Source of the DNA: DASULK01 sp036381835
GTDB lineage: Bacteria; Actinomycetota; Actinomycetes; Mycobacteriales; Micromonosporaceae
DNA length: 20,906 nt
NCBI GenBank assembly: GCA_036381835.1
Contig: DASVCA010000179.1
Coordinates: 1-20,906, forward strand
Reading direction: 5' to 3'
The notes beneath the pieces were generated by a model, which saw only the letters and a list, made by a program, of their open reading frames with translations, was not told the origin of the DNA and ran no database searches. Position numbers and translations under genes: made by a program. Positions within the stretch are counted from its first letter, which is position 1; each line of letters starts with the position of its first letter. Shown here one piece after another: positions 6,325-13,639 of the stretch.

Positions 6325-7458
6325 ATGGACACCGTCCGCACATCCGTTGACGAGCACGAGGCACCCACCCGTCCGTGCGCCCACTGCGGGCGTCCGGTGC
6401 CGCAGCGGGTCGGCGCAGGGCGTCCGTTCCGCTACTGTCGCGACAACGACGGCGCGTGCCTGCGGGCGTCGCGCAACGCCCGCATGCGCCAGCGCAACGC
6501 GCCCGGCCTGGCCGGGCAGGTGGCGCGCACCTGGGAGGTGGTGGACCGCCTCGACCAGATGGTGGAGACGCTCACCGAGGCGTTGCACGCCGAACTGTCG
6601 CCGGCCGGGGTGGAGCGGCAGGTGGCCCAGGTGCGCGCCGAAGCCGCGGCGCAGATCGCCGCCGCGCAAGCCGAGCGGGACGACGCGCGGGCGGCGGTGG
6701 ACGCGGCGACGGCGGCGCTCGCCAAGGCACAGCAGGAGACGGCCGCTGCGCTCGCCGCCCGCGACGATGCGCGGGCGGTGGCGGACGCGGCCCGGCAGGA
6801 TGCGGCCGGCGCGCAGGAGCGGGCCCGGACGGCGCAGGCCGAACGGGACGAGGCGCGACGTGCGGCCGGCGCGGCGGATGCGCTGCGGTTGCAGGCCGAA
6901 CGGGATCGGGATGACGCCCGCGCCGAGGCGCAACGGTTTCGCGACGAGGTGGAGACGGCGCGTCGGCGCATCGACGAGCTGCTGCGGGAGCGCGACGCGG
7001 CGCGGGCCGAAGCCGAGCGGGCCGACGGGGCCGCGAAGGAGGCGGACCGGCGGGCCGCCCGCGCGGAGGCGGACGCCCGGGCGGCCCGGGACGAGGCGGC
7101 GCGCTCCGCGCAGGACGCGCTCGCCGCGCGGGAGCAGGCGCGGCGGGCGGAGGCGGACGCTCAGCAGGTGAGGGCGAGCGCGGCGGTGGCGCAGGTCCGG
7201 GCCCGCGAGGAAACGGCCGCGGTGGCGGCGGAGCGGGACCGGTTGCGGGTGGAGTTGGCACGTGCCCGGGATGCGGTGGCGGACGCGCAGGCCAGGGTGG
7301 CCGATGCGACGGCCCGCCTGGCCGAGGCGCTGGCGGAACGCGATCGCGCGGCCGACCGGATCAACCAGTTGTCCGCGCAGGTGAGCAGTTTGGCGACGGC
7401 GTTGGCGGAGCTGGGATCGAAACGGGCCGGTGCCGGACCACCACCTCCGGAGGAATAA
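6325..7458 (+). CDS. Coiled-coil protein with N-terminal four-cysteine zinc-finger-like motif
   Basis: A 377-residue protein in two parts. Residues 14-50 hold C18-x2-C21-x16-C38-x6-C45 with surrounding basic residues, likely a structural zinc site. Residues about 65-365 are an almost unbroken Ala/Arg/Glu/Asp-rich coiled coil with recurring units such as QAERDEARRAA and QAERDRDDARAEA, with no obvious break and no Walker motifs, so it is not an SMC ATPase despite the resemblance. The last residues are a Pro/Glu tail. Similar coiled-coil proteins of actinomycetes are labelled chromosome-segregation-like or KfrA-like, but no function is established from sequence. It is monocistronic, divergent from the DUF6153 gene across 141 bp. 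A DNA- or nucleoid-associated role is a guess. Confidence 0.8.
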   Translation: MDTVRTSVDEHEAPTRPCAHCGRPVPQRVGAGRPFRYCRDNDGACLRASRNARMRQRNAPGLAGQVARTWEVVDRLDQMVETLTEALHAELSPAGVERQVAQVRAEAAAQIAAAQAERDDARAAVDAATAALAKAQQETAAALAARDDARAVADAARQDAAGAQERARTAQAERDEARRAAGAADALRLQAERDRDDARAEAQRFRDEVETARRRIDELLRERDAARAEAERADGAAKEADRRAARAEADARAARDEAARSAQDALAAREQARRAEADAQQVRASAAVAQVRAREETAAVAAERDRLRVELARARDAVADAQARVADATARLAEALAERDRAADRINQLSAQVSSLATALAELGSKRAGAGPPPPEE

Positions 7459-7578
7459 ATCACTCAAAACGGGCATAGCCTGCCGTAGGCTGGGTGGGGT
7501 GGAGGTGGCGATGCCGCCCGGTGCCCCCTGCGGATACGCTCGAATCGTTGGCACGTAACGTCCAGCCCGTCAACAACG

Positions 7579-7605
7579 GGAATCAGCCGAGCGGCGCAGG
7601 TCGTT
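7579..7605 (+). promoter_or_regulatory. SigR-like promoter for rbpA
   Basis: GGAAT (7579-7583, preceded by G) and GTT (7603-7605) are separated by 19 bp. The consensus for the thiol-stress sigma factor SigR is GGAAT, about 18 bp, GTT, and rbpA is a known SigR target in Streptomyces coelicolor. The leader would be about 30 nt and contains the ribosome-binding site GAGGGGA before the ATG at 7646. Confidence 0.5.
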
Positions 7606-7645
7606 ACAACGAAGGACCAGCACGACACACGAGGGGAAAGCCGAT

Positions 7646-7987
7646 ATGGGCGAGCGCATGCTGCGCGGCAGCCGCCTGGGCGCAGTCAGCTACGAATCCG
7701 ACCGCAACACCGAGCTTGCCCCGCGCCAGACCCGCGAATATCTGTGCCCCAAGGGCCACCGGATGCAGGTGCCCTTCGCCGTCGACGCGGAGGTTCCGGC
7801 GACCTGGGAATGCAAGTTCGACGGCAGCATGGCCCGACTGGTGGACGGCAGCGAACCGGAACCGAAGAAGGTCAAGCCGCCCCGCACCCACTGGGACATG
7901 CTGCTGGAGCGGCGAAGCATCGCCGAACTCGAAGAGATCCTGGCCGAACGGCTGGCCGAGGTTCGCGCCCGGCGCGGCGAAGCCTGA
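7646..7987 (+). CDS. rbpA: RNA polymerase-binding protein RbpA
   Basis: A 113-residue actinobacterial transcription factor that binds the principal sigma factor and core RNA polymerase and stabilises the open promoter complex. The protein aligns from end to end with what is known: N-terminal tail with GSRLGAVSYESDRN, central core domain with YLCPKGHRMQVPF (C34) and ATWECKFDG (C56), a basic linker with KPPRTHWDMLLERRS, and a C-terminal sigma-interaction helix ELEEILAERLAEVRARRG. The two cysteines are those of the zinc-binding type core. Starts at ATG 7646 behind GAGGGGA. The neighbours fxsA, ppm and lnt form the usual actinobacterial surroundings of rbpA. Confidence 0.97.
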   Translation: MGERMLRGSRLGAVSYESDRNTELAPRQTREYLCPKGHRMQVPFAVDAEVPATWECKFDGSMARLVDGSEPEPKKVKPPRTHWDMLLERRSIAELEEILAERLAEVRARRGEA

Positions 7988-7996
7988 CAAACCCGG

Positions 7997-8036
7997 GGTG
8001 CCGGCCCGCGCAGTATCGACTGCGCGGGCCGGCACC
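7997..8036. terminator. 18-bp perfect hairpin after rbpA
   Basis: GGTGCCGGCCCGCGCAGT (7997-8014) pairs perfectly with 8019-8036 around the loop ATCG. It starts 9 nt after the rbpA stop and ends 18 nt before the crcB start. There is no T-run. It probably ends most rbpA transcripts, or limits read-through into the crcB pair. Confidence 0.7.
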
Positions 8037-8054
8037 GTCCGTCAGGAGCAACCG

Positions 8055-8507
8055 GTGCGAAAGACACACGACCGCGCCCGGCAACCCGGCACCGCCGCCA
8101 CGCCGGCCACCCTCGCCGCGGTATCCGCGGGCGGAGGCATCGGCGCGCTCGCCCGCCACGCCCTGGCGCAGGCGTTGCCCCACCCGACCGGCGGCTTCGC
8201 CTGGTCGACGCTGGCCGCCAACCTCACCGGCTCGCTGCTCATCGGCGCCGTGGCGGTACTGGTCGCCCAGAGGTGGCCCGACCGGCCGCTGGTCCGCCCG
8301 TTCCTCGCCGCCGGTGTCCTCGGCGGCTACACCACCTTCTCCACCTACGTCCTCGACATCCAGCAGGCCGTCGCGGCCGGTGCCGTCGGGACCGCCCTCG
8401 TCTACCTGGGCCTGACCGTCACCGGGGCGCTGTTCGCCGCATGGGCCGGCGGTGTGCTCACCCGCCTGGCCCTGACCCGACGACGATCCCCGGACCCACG
8501 ACCATGA
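8055..8507 (+). CDS. crcB: Fluoride channel CrcB/Fluc, first subunit
   Basis: A 150-residue, four-helix membrane protein that exports fluoride as a dual-topology dimer. Hallmarks seen: GGGIGALARH (26-35), the N-containing pore segment WSTLAANLTGSLLIG (50-64), and the GYTTFSTYVLD turn (91-101) with the phenylalanine of the fluoride path. A longer N-terminal hydrophilic extension (1-18) precedes helix 1. Starts with GTG at 8055 behind AGGAG (8043-8047). The frame is open further upstream but passes through the rbpA gene and its hairpin, so that part is rejected. Its stop overlaps the start of the second crcB by 4 nt. Pairs of different crcB genes are common in Gram-positives and make heterodimers. 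Confidence 0.92.
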   Translation: MRKTHDRARQPGTAATPATLAAVSAGGGIGALARHALAQALPHPTGGFAWSTLAANLTGSLLIGAVAVLVAQRWPDRPLVRPFLAAGVLGGYTTFSTYVLDIQQAVAAGAVGTALVYLGLTVTGALFAAWAGGVLTRLALTRRRSPDPRP

Positions 8508-8854
8508 CCGCACTGCTCGTCGCGCTCGGTGCCGCCGTCGGCGCCCCCCTGCGCTACCTCGTCGACCGGGCGATACGCGCCCGGCAGAACTCCACGTTCC
8601 CGTGGGCCACCCTGACCGTCAACGTCGCCGGGTCACTGCTGCTCGGGTTCATCGCCGCGCTGCCCGCCGACCCGGAACTGACCGCGCTGGCCGCGACCGG
8701 ATTCTGCGGCGCGTTGACCACCTACTCAACGTTCAGCTACGAAACCCTGCTTTTGGCCCGATCCGGCGCGCACCGGCTCGCCGCGGCCAACGTCATCGCC
8801 AACATCGCCGCCGGTCTGACCGCCGTCTACGTCGGCCTGCACCTGGGCGGCTAA
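8504..8854 (+). CDS. crcB: Fluoride channel CrcB/Fluc, second subunit
   Basis: A 116-residue CrcB protein. It has GAAVGAPLRYLVDR (9-22), ATLTVNVAGSLLLGF (35-49) with N40, and GFCGALTTYSTFSYE (66-80) with the conserved Phe and Thr/Ser residues. The ATG overlaps the first crcB stop (ATGA, 8504-8507), so translation is coupled. The two proteins differ clearly and are presumably the two halves of an obligate heterodimer. The 3' end overlaps the fxsA stop on the opposite strand by 4 nt. I did not see a fluoride riboswitch ahead of the pair. Confidence 0.93.
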   Translation: MTALLVALGAAVGAPLRYLVDRAIRARQNSTFPWATLTVNVAGSLLLGFIAALPADPELTALAATGFCGALTTYSTFSYETLLLARSGAHRLAAANVIANIAAGLTAVYVGLHLGG

Positions 8855-9330
8855 TGCCGGGGCTCGACGACCTCGCCGTCGAGCACACCGTCGGCCTGGT
8901 CCGGCCGCCCCGCCCATACCCGTACCCGCCGTGGACCGAACAGGCTTCCCGCGACCGCCGACGACACCCGCCGCTGCGCGAGGCGCTCGACCGCCCGCCG
9001 CGCCAGCCCTCGGACCGGCGGCACCATCAGCACCAGCCCCACCACGCCGGTCGCCAGCCCGGGCACCGCCAGCAGCAGCCCGGCCGCCAACCCGACCAGC
9101 CCGTCCGTCACCGCCCGGCCCGGCGGGCGCCCGGCGTCGACAGCCGCCCGCAGGCCACGCCAGGCACGCAGCCCCTCCCGTTTGAGCACCGACAAACCGA
9201 GCAGCGAACCCGCCAGCACCAGCGCGGCCGCCCAGCCGAATCCCAGCCGGCCGCCCACCTGGGAGAACACCACCGTCTCCGCCAGCACCACCGCCAGCAG
9301 CGCCAGCGGCACACGCACCCTTCGGCTCAT
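8851..9330 (-). CDS. fxsA: FxsA family membrane protein
   Basis: A 159-residue small membrane protein of the FxsA family (named for relief of F-exclusion of phage T7 in E. coli when overproduced; physiological role unknown). Hydrophobic helices are visible at about 7-23 (LALLAVVLAETVVFSQVGG), 30-47 and 77-108 (LVGLAAGLLLAVPGLATGVV). The FxsA pattern of a glycine-rich second helix followed by a charged loop (SVLKREGLRAWRGLR) and PG in the third helix is present. The C-terminus is hydrophilic. It is convergent with crcB (4-nt overlap) and upstream of it on the same strand lies ppm, 77 bp away. Confidence 0.85.
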   Translation of the reverse strand: MSRRVRVPLALLAVVLAETVVFSQVGGRLGFGWAAALVLAGSLLGLSVLKREGLRAWRGLRAAVDAGRPPGRAVTDGLVGLAAGLLLAVPGLATGVVGLVLMVPPVRGLARRAVERLAQRRVSSAVAGSLFGPRRVRVWAGRPDQADGVLDGEVVEPRH

Positions 9331-9407
9331 CGCACCTCACCGCGCAGACGGCCGACGTCACGCCCGGCCGTACGGGTCGATCCCGCAGACCAAGCATGAC
9401 ACGACCG

Positions 9408-10211
9408 CTACGCCCGGCGGCCGTAGTGGTCCGTCGACCCGCGCAGCGCCCGCGCCAGCGCCGCCCGCCGGTCCCGCAGACCCCACACCGTCACCCGCCA
9501 CAACGCCTCGCCGACGATCCCCGCGCTCATCTTGCTCGTCCCGTTACGGCGCTCGGCGAAGGTGATCGGCACCTCCGCGATCCGCAGGCCCGCCCGGTGG
9601 GCGCGGCGGGACAGCTCGACCTGGAACGAGTAGCCCTGCGACGACACCGAATCGAAACCGATGGCGTTCAAAGCAGCGGTCCGGTACACGCGGTAGCCGC
9701 CCGTCGCGTCCCGCACCGGCACACCCAACGCCAGCCGGGTGTAGAGGTTACCGCCCCGAGACAGAGCCACCCGGTGCCAGCGCGAGTTGACCACCCGCCC
9801 ACCGGGGGTCCACCGGGATCCGATCACCACCTCCGCGTCCCGGGCGGCGTTCAGCAGACGCGGCAGCTCCTCCGGAGCGTGCGACCCGTCGGCGTCCATC
9901 TCCACCACCGCGTCGTAGCCGCGCTCGTGCGCCCACCGGAAACCCGCCACGTATGCTGCGGCGAGTCCCTGCTTGCCGGCGCGGCGCAGCACATGCACCC
10001 CACGCTCGTCCCGCGCCACCCGGTCGGCCACCTCGGCGGTGCCGTCCGGGCTGTTGTCGTCGACGATCAGGACGTCGACCGCCGGCGCGGCCCGCCGCAC
10101 CCGTCGGATGATCGTCTCGACATTGCCCACCTCGTTGTAGGTGGGGATGACGGCGATCACCCGTCCCAGACCCGGATACCTCGCCTCGAATTCCTCGTCC
10201 GCTCCGTTCAC
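9408..10211 (-). CDS. ppm: Polyprenol monophosphomannose synthase
   Basis: A 267-residue GT2 glycosyltransferase that transfers mannose from GDP-mannose to polyprenyl phosphate, giving the donor for extracytoplasmic protein mannosylation and lipoglycans. Seen: VIPTYNEVGN (21-30), the nucleotide-binding DDNSPDGT (51-58), the metal-binding DAD in EMDADGSH (104-111), GSRW (131-134) and the QGYSFQVEL acceptor-site motif (192-200). No C-terminal membrane helices, as in the actinobacterial Ppm1 catalytic domain. It overlaps the end of lnt by 4 nt (10208-10211), so it is translationally coupled to it; in Mycobacterium tuberculosis these two functions are fused in one polypeptide. Confidence 0.95.
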   Translation of the reverse strand: MNGADEEFEARYPGLGRVIAVIPTYNEVGNVETIIRRVRRAAPAVDVLIVDDNSPDGTAEVADRVARDERGVHVLRRAGKQGLAAAYVAGFRWAHERGYDAVVEMDADGSHAPEELPRLLNAARDAEVVIGSRWTPGGRVVNSRWHRVALSRGGNLYTRLALGVPVRDATGGYRVYRTAALNAIGFDSVSSQGYSFQVELSRRAHRAGLRIAEVPITFAERRNGTSKMSAGIVGEALWRVTVWGLRDRRAALARALRGSTDHYGRRA

Positions 10212-11878
10212 CGCGCCTCCGCGACCGACACCTCGCCCCCCGACCGGGTCCGACGATGGATCACCGCCGCCCCCGCGAGCACGCCGACCGCGACCAGCGT
10301 CAACGCGATCTCCGGCCCCGCACCGAGCCGGGTGGCCGGAGTGCGGCCATCGGCCAGCGGCACCGTGCGGACCACCACCGCGGGAGTGAAGAACCCGGTG
10401 GCATCCGATACCCGCCCATCCGCGCTGACAAACCCCGACACACCGACCGTGGACGCCATCAACGCCGTCCGTCCGTGCTCCACCGCCCGCAGCCGCACCA
10501 TCGCCAACTGCTGGCGCGCCTCCGCCTCATTGAACGTCGCGTTGTTGGTCTGCACCGCCAGCAACTGCGCCCCACCGGTGACCGTGTCCCGCACCACGGA
10601 GTCGTAGGCGACCTCGAAGCAGATCACATCGCCGACGGTCAACCCGTCGAGGCGCAACACCCCGGGACGCAGGCCCGGCACGAAATCGTTGCGGACCCGG
10701 TCGACCTCCTTGCTCACCAGCCGGGCCACGTCCCGCATCGGCACGTACTCGGCGAACGGCACGGGATGCCGTTTGACGTACATCTGCGCCACGTCCGGGC
10801 CGGTGCCGGGGTGCCACAGCAGCCCGACGTTGCGTACCTGCCGCTCCCCCGGGCCGGCCAGCACCGCACCCACCAGGACCGGCGCGCCGACCGCGTCCGC
10901 GGCGGCGCTGATGCGCGCTGCGGCGGACGCGTCGAGCAGCGGATCGATGTCGCTTGAGTTCTCCGGCCACACGACGAGGTCCGGCTGCGGCACACTGCCG
11001 GCCGCGACCCGCGCGGCCAACTCGATCGTGGCGTCGACGTGGTTGTTCAGCACCGCCTGCCGTTGCGCGTTGAAGTCGAGACCCAGCCGGGGCACGTTGC
11101 CCTGCACGATCGCCACCGTCGCGGTGGCGGCCCCGCTCGCGGCGCCCGTCGGAACCGCGAACCCGGCCACGCTCACCCCGGCCGCCCCGGCCAGGTAGGC
11201 GGCCGCCGCGAGCCGTCCGCTCCGGCCCCGCCAGGGCCGCCACACCGCCGCCACCAGCATCCCCCCGACCACCGCCACCGCGAACGTGACCAGCGGGGCG
11301 CCGCCCAAGGCGGCCAGCCGAAGCATCGGCGAGTCGCCCTGGCTGAACGCCAGCCGCCCCCACGGGAAGCCGCCGAACGGGGTCCGGTCCCGCAGCGCCT
11401 CCTGAGCCACCCACAGCACGCCGGTCACCGGCGCCCACGCCCAGCGGAACCGGTCCACCAGGGGACCGACGAAGGCGGTGGTGGCCCCCAACAGGGCGAG
11501 GTAACCCGCCTCCAGGACCGACAGCAGCAGCCACGGGGTGCTGCTCAGATGCAGATCGGTCCAACTCAGCAACGGCAGGAAGAAGACCAGCCCCGCCAGC
11601 AGACCCAGTCCCGCCCCCGCCCGGATGCGCCGCCGGTGCGCGGCAGCGGCCAGCAGCGCCACCCCGACCGGGGCCAGCCACCACACGTCATACGGTGGGA
11701 ACGCGGCCAGCAGCGCCACCCCGGCCAGCGCCGCCGCCAGCGCAGCGGCCGCCGCGGGCAGCGGCCGAGGCCGGGGCGCGGCAGAGGCCGCTGCGGCCGG
11801 CGCCGGCAGCGTCTCGAGCATCGTCATACGTTCCACCACCGAATCCGACCGGCCACCGAGATCCAACGGCTGATCCAT
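10208..11878 (-). CDS. lnt: Apolipoprotein N-acyltransferase
   Basis: Adds the third acyl chain to the N-terminal cysteine of lipoproteins in the membrane. With the ATG at 11878 it has 556 residues. The N-terminal half has a series of membrane helices (about 43-60, 66-80, 88-104, 116-137, 192-213, 222-241); the nitrilase domain follows from about 253. The catalytic triad is complete: E306 in WPENS, K369 in YVKRHPVPF, C420 in GDVICFEVAYD; VAIVQGN (256-261) opens the domain. A last helix is at about 523-540. Alternative starts are 11827 or 11821. TAGTCT 7 nt upstream of 11878 supports that start as leaderless. The frame extends further up to 12010, but without coding character. Followed by ppm with a 4-nt overlap. 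Confidence 0.95.
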   Translation of the reverse strand: MDQPLDLGGRSDSVVERMTMLETLPAPAAAASAAPRPRPLPAAAAALAAALAGVALLAAFPPYDVWWLAPVGVALLAAAAHRRRIRAGAGLGLLAGLVFFLPLLSWTDLHLSSTPWLLLSVLEAGYLALLGATTAFVGPLVDRFRWAWAPVTGVLWVAQEALRDRTPFGGFPWGRLAFSQGDSPMLRLAALGGAPLVTFAVAVVGGMLVAAVWRPWRGRSGRLAAAAYLAGAAGVSVAGFAVPTGAASGAATATVAIVQGNVPRLGLDFNAQRQAVLNNHVDATIELAARVAAGSVPQPDLVVWPENSSDIDPLLDASAAARISAAADAVGAPVLVGAVLAGPGERQVRNVGLLWHPGTGPDVAQMYVKRHPVPFAEYVPMRDVARLVSKEVDRVRNDFVPGLRPGVLRLDGLTVGDVICFEVAYDSVVRDTVTGGAQLLAVQTNNATFNEAEARQQLAMVRLRAVEHGRTALMASTVGVSGFVSADGRVSDATGFFTPAVVVRTVPLADGRTPATRLGAGPEIALTLVAVGVLAGAAVIHRRTRSGGEVSVAEAR

Positions 11879-11885
11879 TCCGTCG

Positions 11886-11891
11886 AGACTA
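11886..11891 (-). promoter_or_regulatory. -10 box of a probable leaderless promoter for lnt-ppm
   Basis: On the minus strand TAGTCT is followed by 7 nt and then the ATG at 11878. The same TAG-N-CT type hexamer stands close before the coiled-coil gene start. It decides between the candidate lnt starts. Confidence 0.4.
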
Positions 11892-11938
11892 CGCGTCGAT
11901 TCCGAGCCGAACGGGACCGAGCCGCACGCGGAACCGAA

Positions 11939-11968
11939 ATCGGGGCGCGGCGGCCGCCGCGCCCCGAT
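11939..11968. terminator. 30-nt perfect palindrome, possible terminator of the lysine operon
   Basis: ATCGGGGCGCGGCGG (11939-11953) is followed directly by its exact reverse complement (11954-11968). On the minus strand it is followed by TTTCGG. It lies about 330 nt past the end of the MutL-like gene and upstream of lnt, so it could stop read-through from the lysine operon into lnt. Confidence 0.4.
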
Positions 11969-12301
11969 GCTCCCGGTCCGCCCGGTCCGAGCCGGGCCGG
12001 CGATCACCACGGTCTTCGGGCCGGCCGAACGTGAACTGGCTGCCCGCGTCCGACCGTTGTCTACTGGCCGCGGAATCCCCTGCCCGACACCGGCGGGTCA
12101 CGGCCGGTCCGCACCGCCGACCACCGCCCGCTGGACCTGGCCGCCGCGGCACCACACCGCTCGGCCAGCGGATGGAGGAACGAAGCGAACAACAGCCGCA
12201 CCCGGGGTGGGACTCAAAGACGGTAAGCGTTGCCCCCCGGGCACTGTCAACCGCCGGTGCGGCCGGCCCGGCGTGTCGCCCCCGGCGTGTTGCGCCGGCC
12301 G

Positions 12302-13639
12302 TCACCGGCCGAGAAGGCGGTGCTGCAGCAGGCCCGCCGCCGCCTGCGGATGTTCGTCGGCGAGCAGGCCGGCGGCCGCGAGCACGTACTCGACGTCCAC
12401 CACCGCCGCGGCCGCCCGGGGCAGCGGCCACCCGCCGGCGTGATCGGCCAGCACCGCCCGCAGCACCCCCACCGCCGCCTGCGGGTCGGCGTGGCGCAGC
12501 ACCCCGCCGGAACCTATCAGCAGCCGGACGTCGCGCAGGTCCCGGGCAGCACTGCCGGGCGTGTCCCCGCGGGCGTGCCGGCGCAACGCCACCGTCGCCG
12601 CCAACGTCGCGATCCGCAGATCCACCGCCCGCTCCCGATCGTCGGCGGCGACGAAGGCCGGATCAGCCGCCCGTGTCACGGCGGCCGCCGCCAACGTCTG
12701 CTCCTCGCCGGCGGCCAGCAGCCGCTCGGCGGCCGCCGCCCGCACCACACCCGGCGCGCTCCAGCGCATGCCGAGATCCCCCTCGACCGTCCGGGAACGC
12801 CACAGCGTTCCGGCGACCTCCCGTGCCGGGCCGGTGTCCCGCTCGTCGGGGGTCAGCACCGAATAGACGTCGGTGGTGGCCCCGCCCACGTCCACCACCG
12901 CCAGGTCACCGCCGGTGCGGTCGGCGAGAAGTTCCACCCCGGTCAGCACCGCATCCGGGGTGGCCGCCCGCACCAGGCCGGCGAACCGCCGGCCACGGGA
13001 CAGGCCCTTGCCGCCGATCACGTGCCGCAGGAAGACCTCGCGGATCGCCGCCCGCGCCGGGCCGGCATGCAGCACGCCGATGCGGGGCAGCACGTTGTCG
13101 GTGGCCGTGACCGGCACCCCGCGCCCGGCGAGCAGGTCGCGCACCTCGTCCCGGACGTCGGCGTTGCCGGCCAGCACCACCGGCCTGCGCCAGCGGGCCC
13201 GCGCCAGCCGGGTGGCGTTGTGGAGCAGCACCTCCGCGTCCCCGCCGTCCGTGCCGCCCACCAGCAGCAGCACGTCCGGCCGGGCGGCGCGCAGCGCGGC
13301 CAGCGCCGGCCCGTCCAGCCGTCCCGCCGCCACGTGCACCACCCGCGCCCCGGCGGACAGGCCGACCCGTTGCCCCGCCCGGGCGGTGACCAGCTCCTCG
13401 TAGCCGACCACGGCCAGCCGCAGCCCGCCCCCCGCCGACGAGCACACATACCAGGGCAGGCGCCGCACCCCGAGCCCCGCGGTCGCCTGCGCGACCGCGG
13501 TGTCCAGGCCGTGCAGCACGTCACTGTCGACCGTCGTGCGGTGGGTGGCGGCGGCGACCAGCCGACCGTCGGCCAGATCCACCACCGCCACCTTGGTGAA
13601 GGTGGAGCCGACGTCGGCGCAGACCGCCAGCCCGCTCAC
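12302..13639 (-). CDS. MutL-like (glutamate mutase L family) ATPase, putative aminomutase reactivation protein
   Basis: A 445-residue ATPase of the sugar kinase/Hsc70/actin fold. Phosphate-1 motif DVGSTFTKVAVVDL at 9-22, a second phosphate motif VVDVGGATTDVYSV at 248-261, and the adenosine motif LLIGSGGVLRHA at 373-384. MutL family members are encoded beside B12-dependent glutamate mutase, and homologues occur in clostridial lysine fermentation clusters next to kamDE. The probable job is to exchange damaged cobalamin on the aminomutase, but this is not proven for the family. GTG start at 13639, overlapping the kal stop by 4 nt; a longer frame to 13750 would run through kal and is rejected. 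It is the last gene of the operon. Confidence 0.85.
   Translation of the reverse strand: MSGLAVCADVGSTFTKVAVVDLADGRLVAAATHRTTVDSDVLHGLDTAVAQATAGLGVRRLPWYVCSSAGGGLRLAVVGYEELVTARAGQRVGLSAGARVVHVAAGRLDGPALAALRAARPDVLLLVGGTDGGDAEVLLHNATRLARARWRRPVVLAGNADVRDEVRDLLAGRGVPVTATDNVLPRIGVLHAGPARAAIREVFLRHVIGGKGLSRGRRFAGLVRAATPDAVLTGVELLADRTGGDLAVVDVGGATTDVYSVLTPDERDTGPAREVAGTLWRSRTVEGDLGMRWSAPGVVRAAAAERLLAAGEEQTLAAAAVTRAADPAFVAADDRERAVDLRIATLAATVALRRHARGDTPGSAARDLRDVRLLIGSGGVLRHADPQAAVGVLRAVLADHAGGWPLPRAAAAVVDVEYVLAAAGLLADEHPQAAAGLLQHRLLGR

Larger units (their letters stand above)
11879..12301. other. Gene-free stretch between lnt and the lysine operon
   Basis: Apart from the lnt promoter and a long palindrome (11939-11968) nothing convincing is seen. 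Frames open here on both strands but have Arg/Pro/Ala-rich, non-protein-like composition. I looked for a cobalamin riboswitch (B12 box) because of the neighbouring B12 enzyme and found none. Confidence 0.5.

Noticed and set aside
6191..7554. Minus-strand open frame running through the coiled-coil gene into the DUF6153 gene
   Set aside because: Only the last 128 residues (from 6183) look like protein; the remainder is Arg/Gly/Pro-rich antisense to a gene with strong heptad periodicity.
7494..8054. Upstream extension of the first crcB
   Set aside because: It would overlap rbpA and its terminator hairpin in another frame; the GTG at 8055 has a good ribosome-binding site and gives a normal CrcB length.
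7988..8054. Fluoride riboswitch before crcB
   Set aside because: The 67-bp gap is filled by a simple 18-bp hairpin and the ribosome-binding site; there is no room for the pseudoknot fold.
11879..12010. N-terminal extension of lnt
   Set aside because: No coding character, and a -10 box sits right before the ATG at 11878.
11879..12301. Cobalamin riboswitch for the B12-dependent operon
   Set aside because: No B12 box or characteristic core seen here or in the kdd leader.
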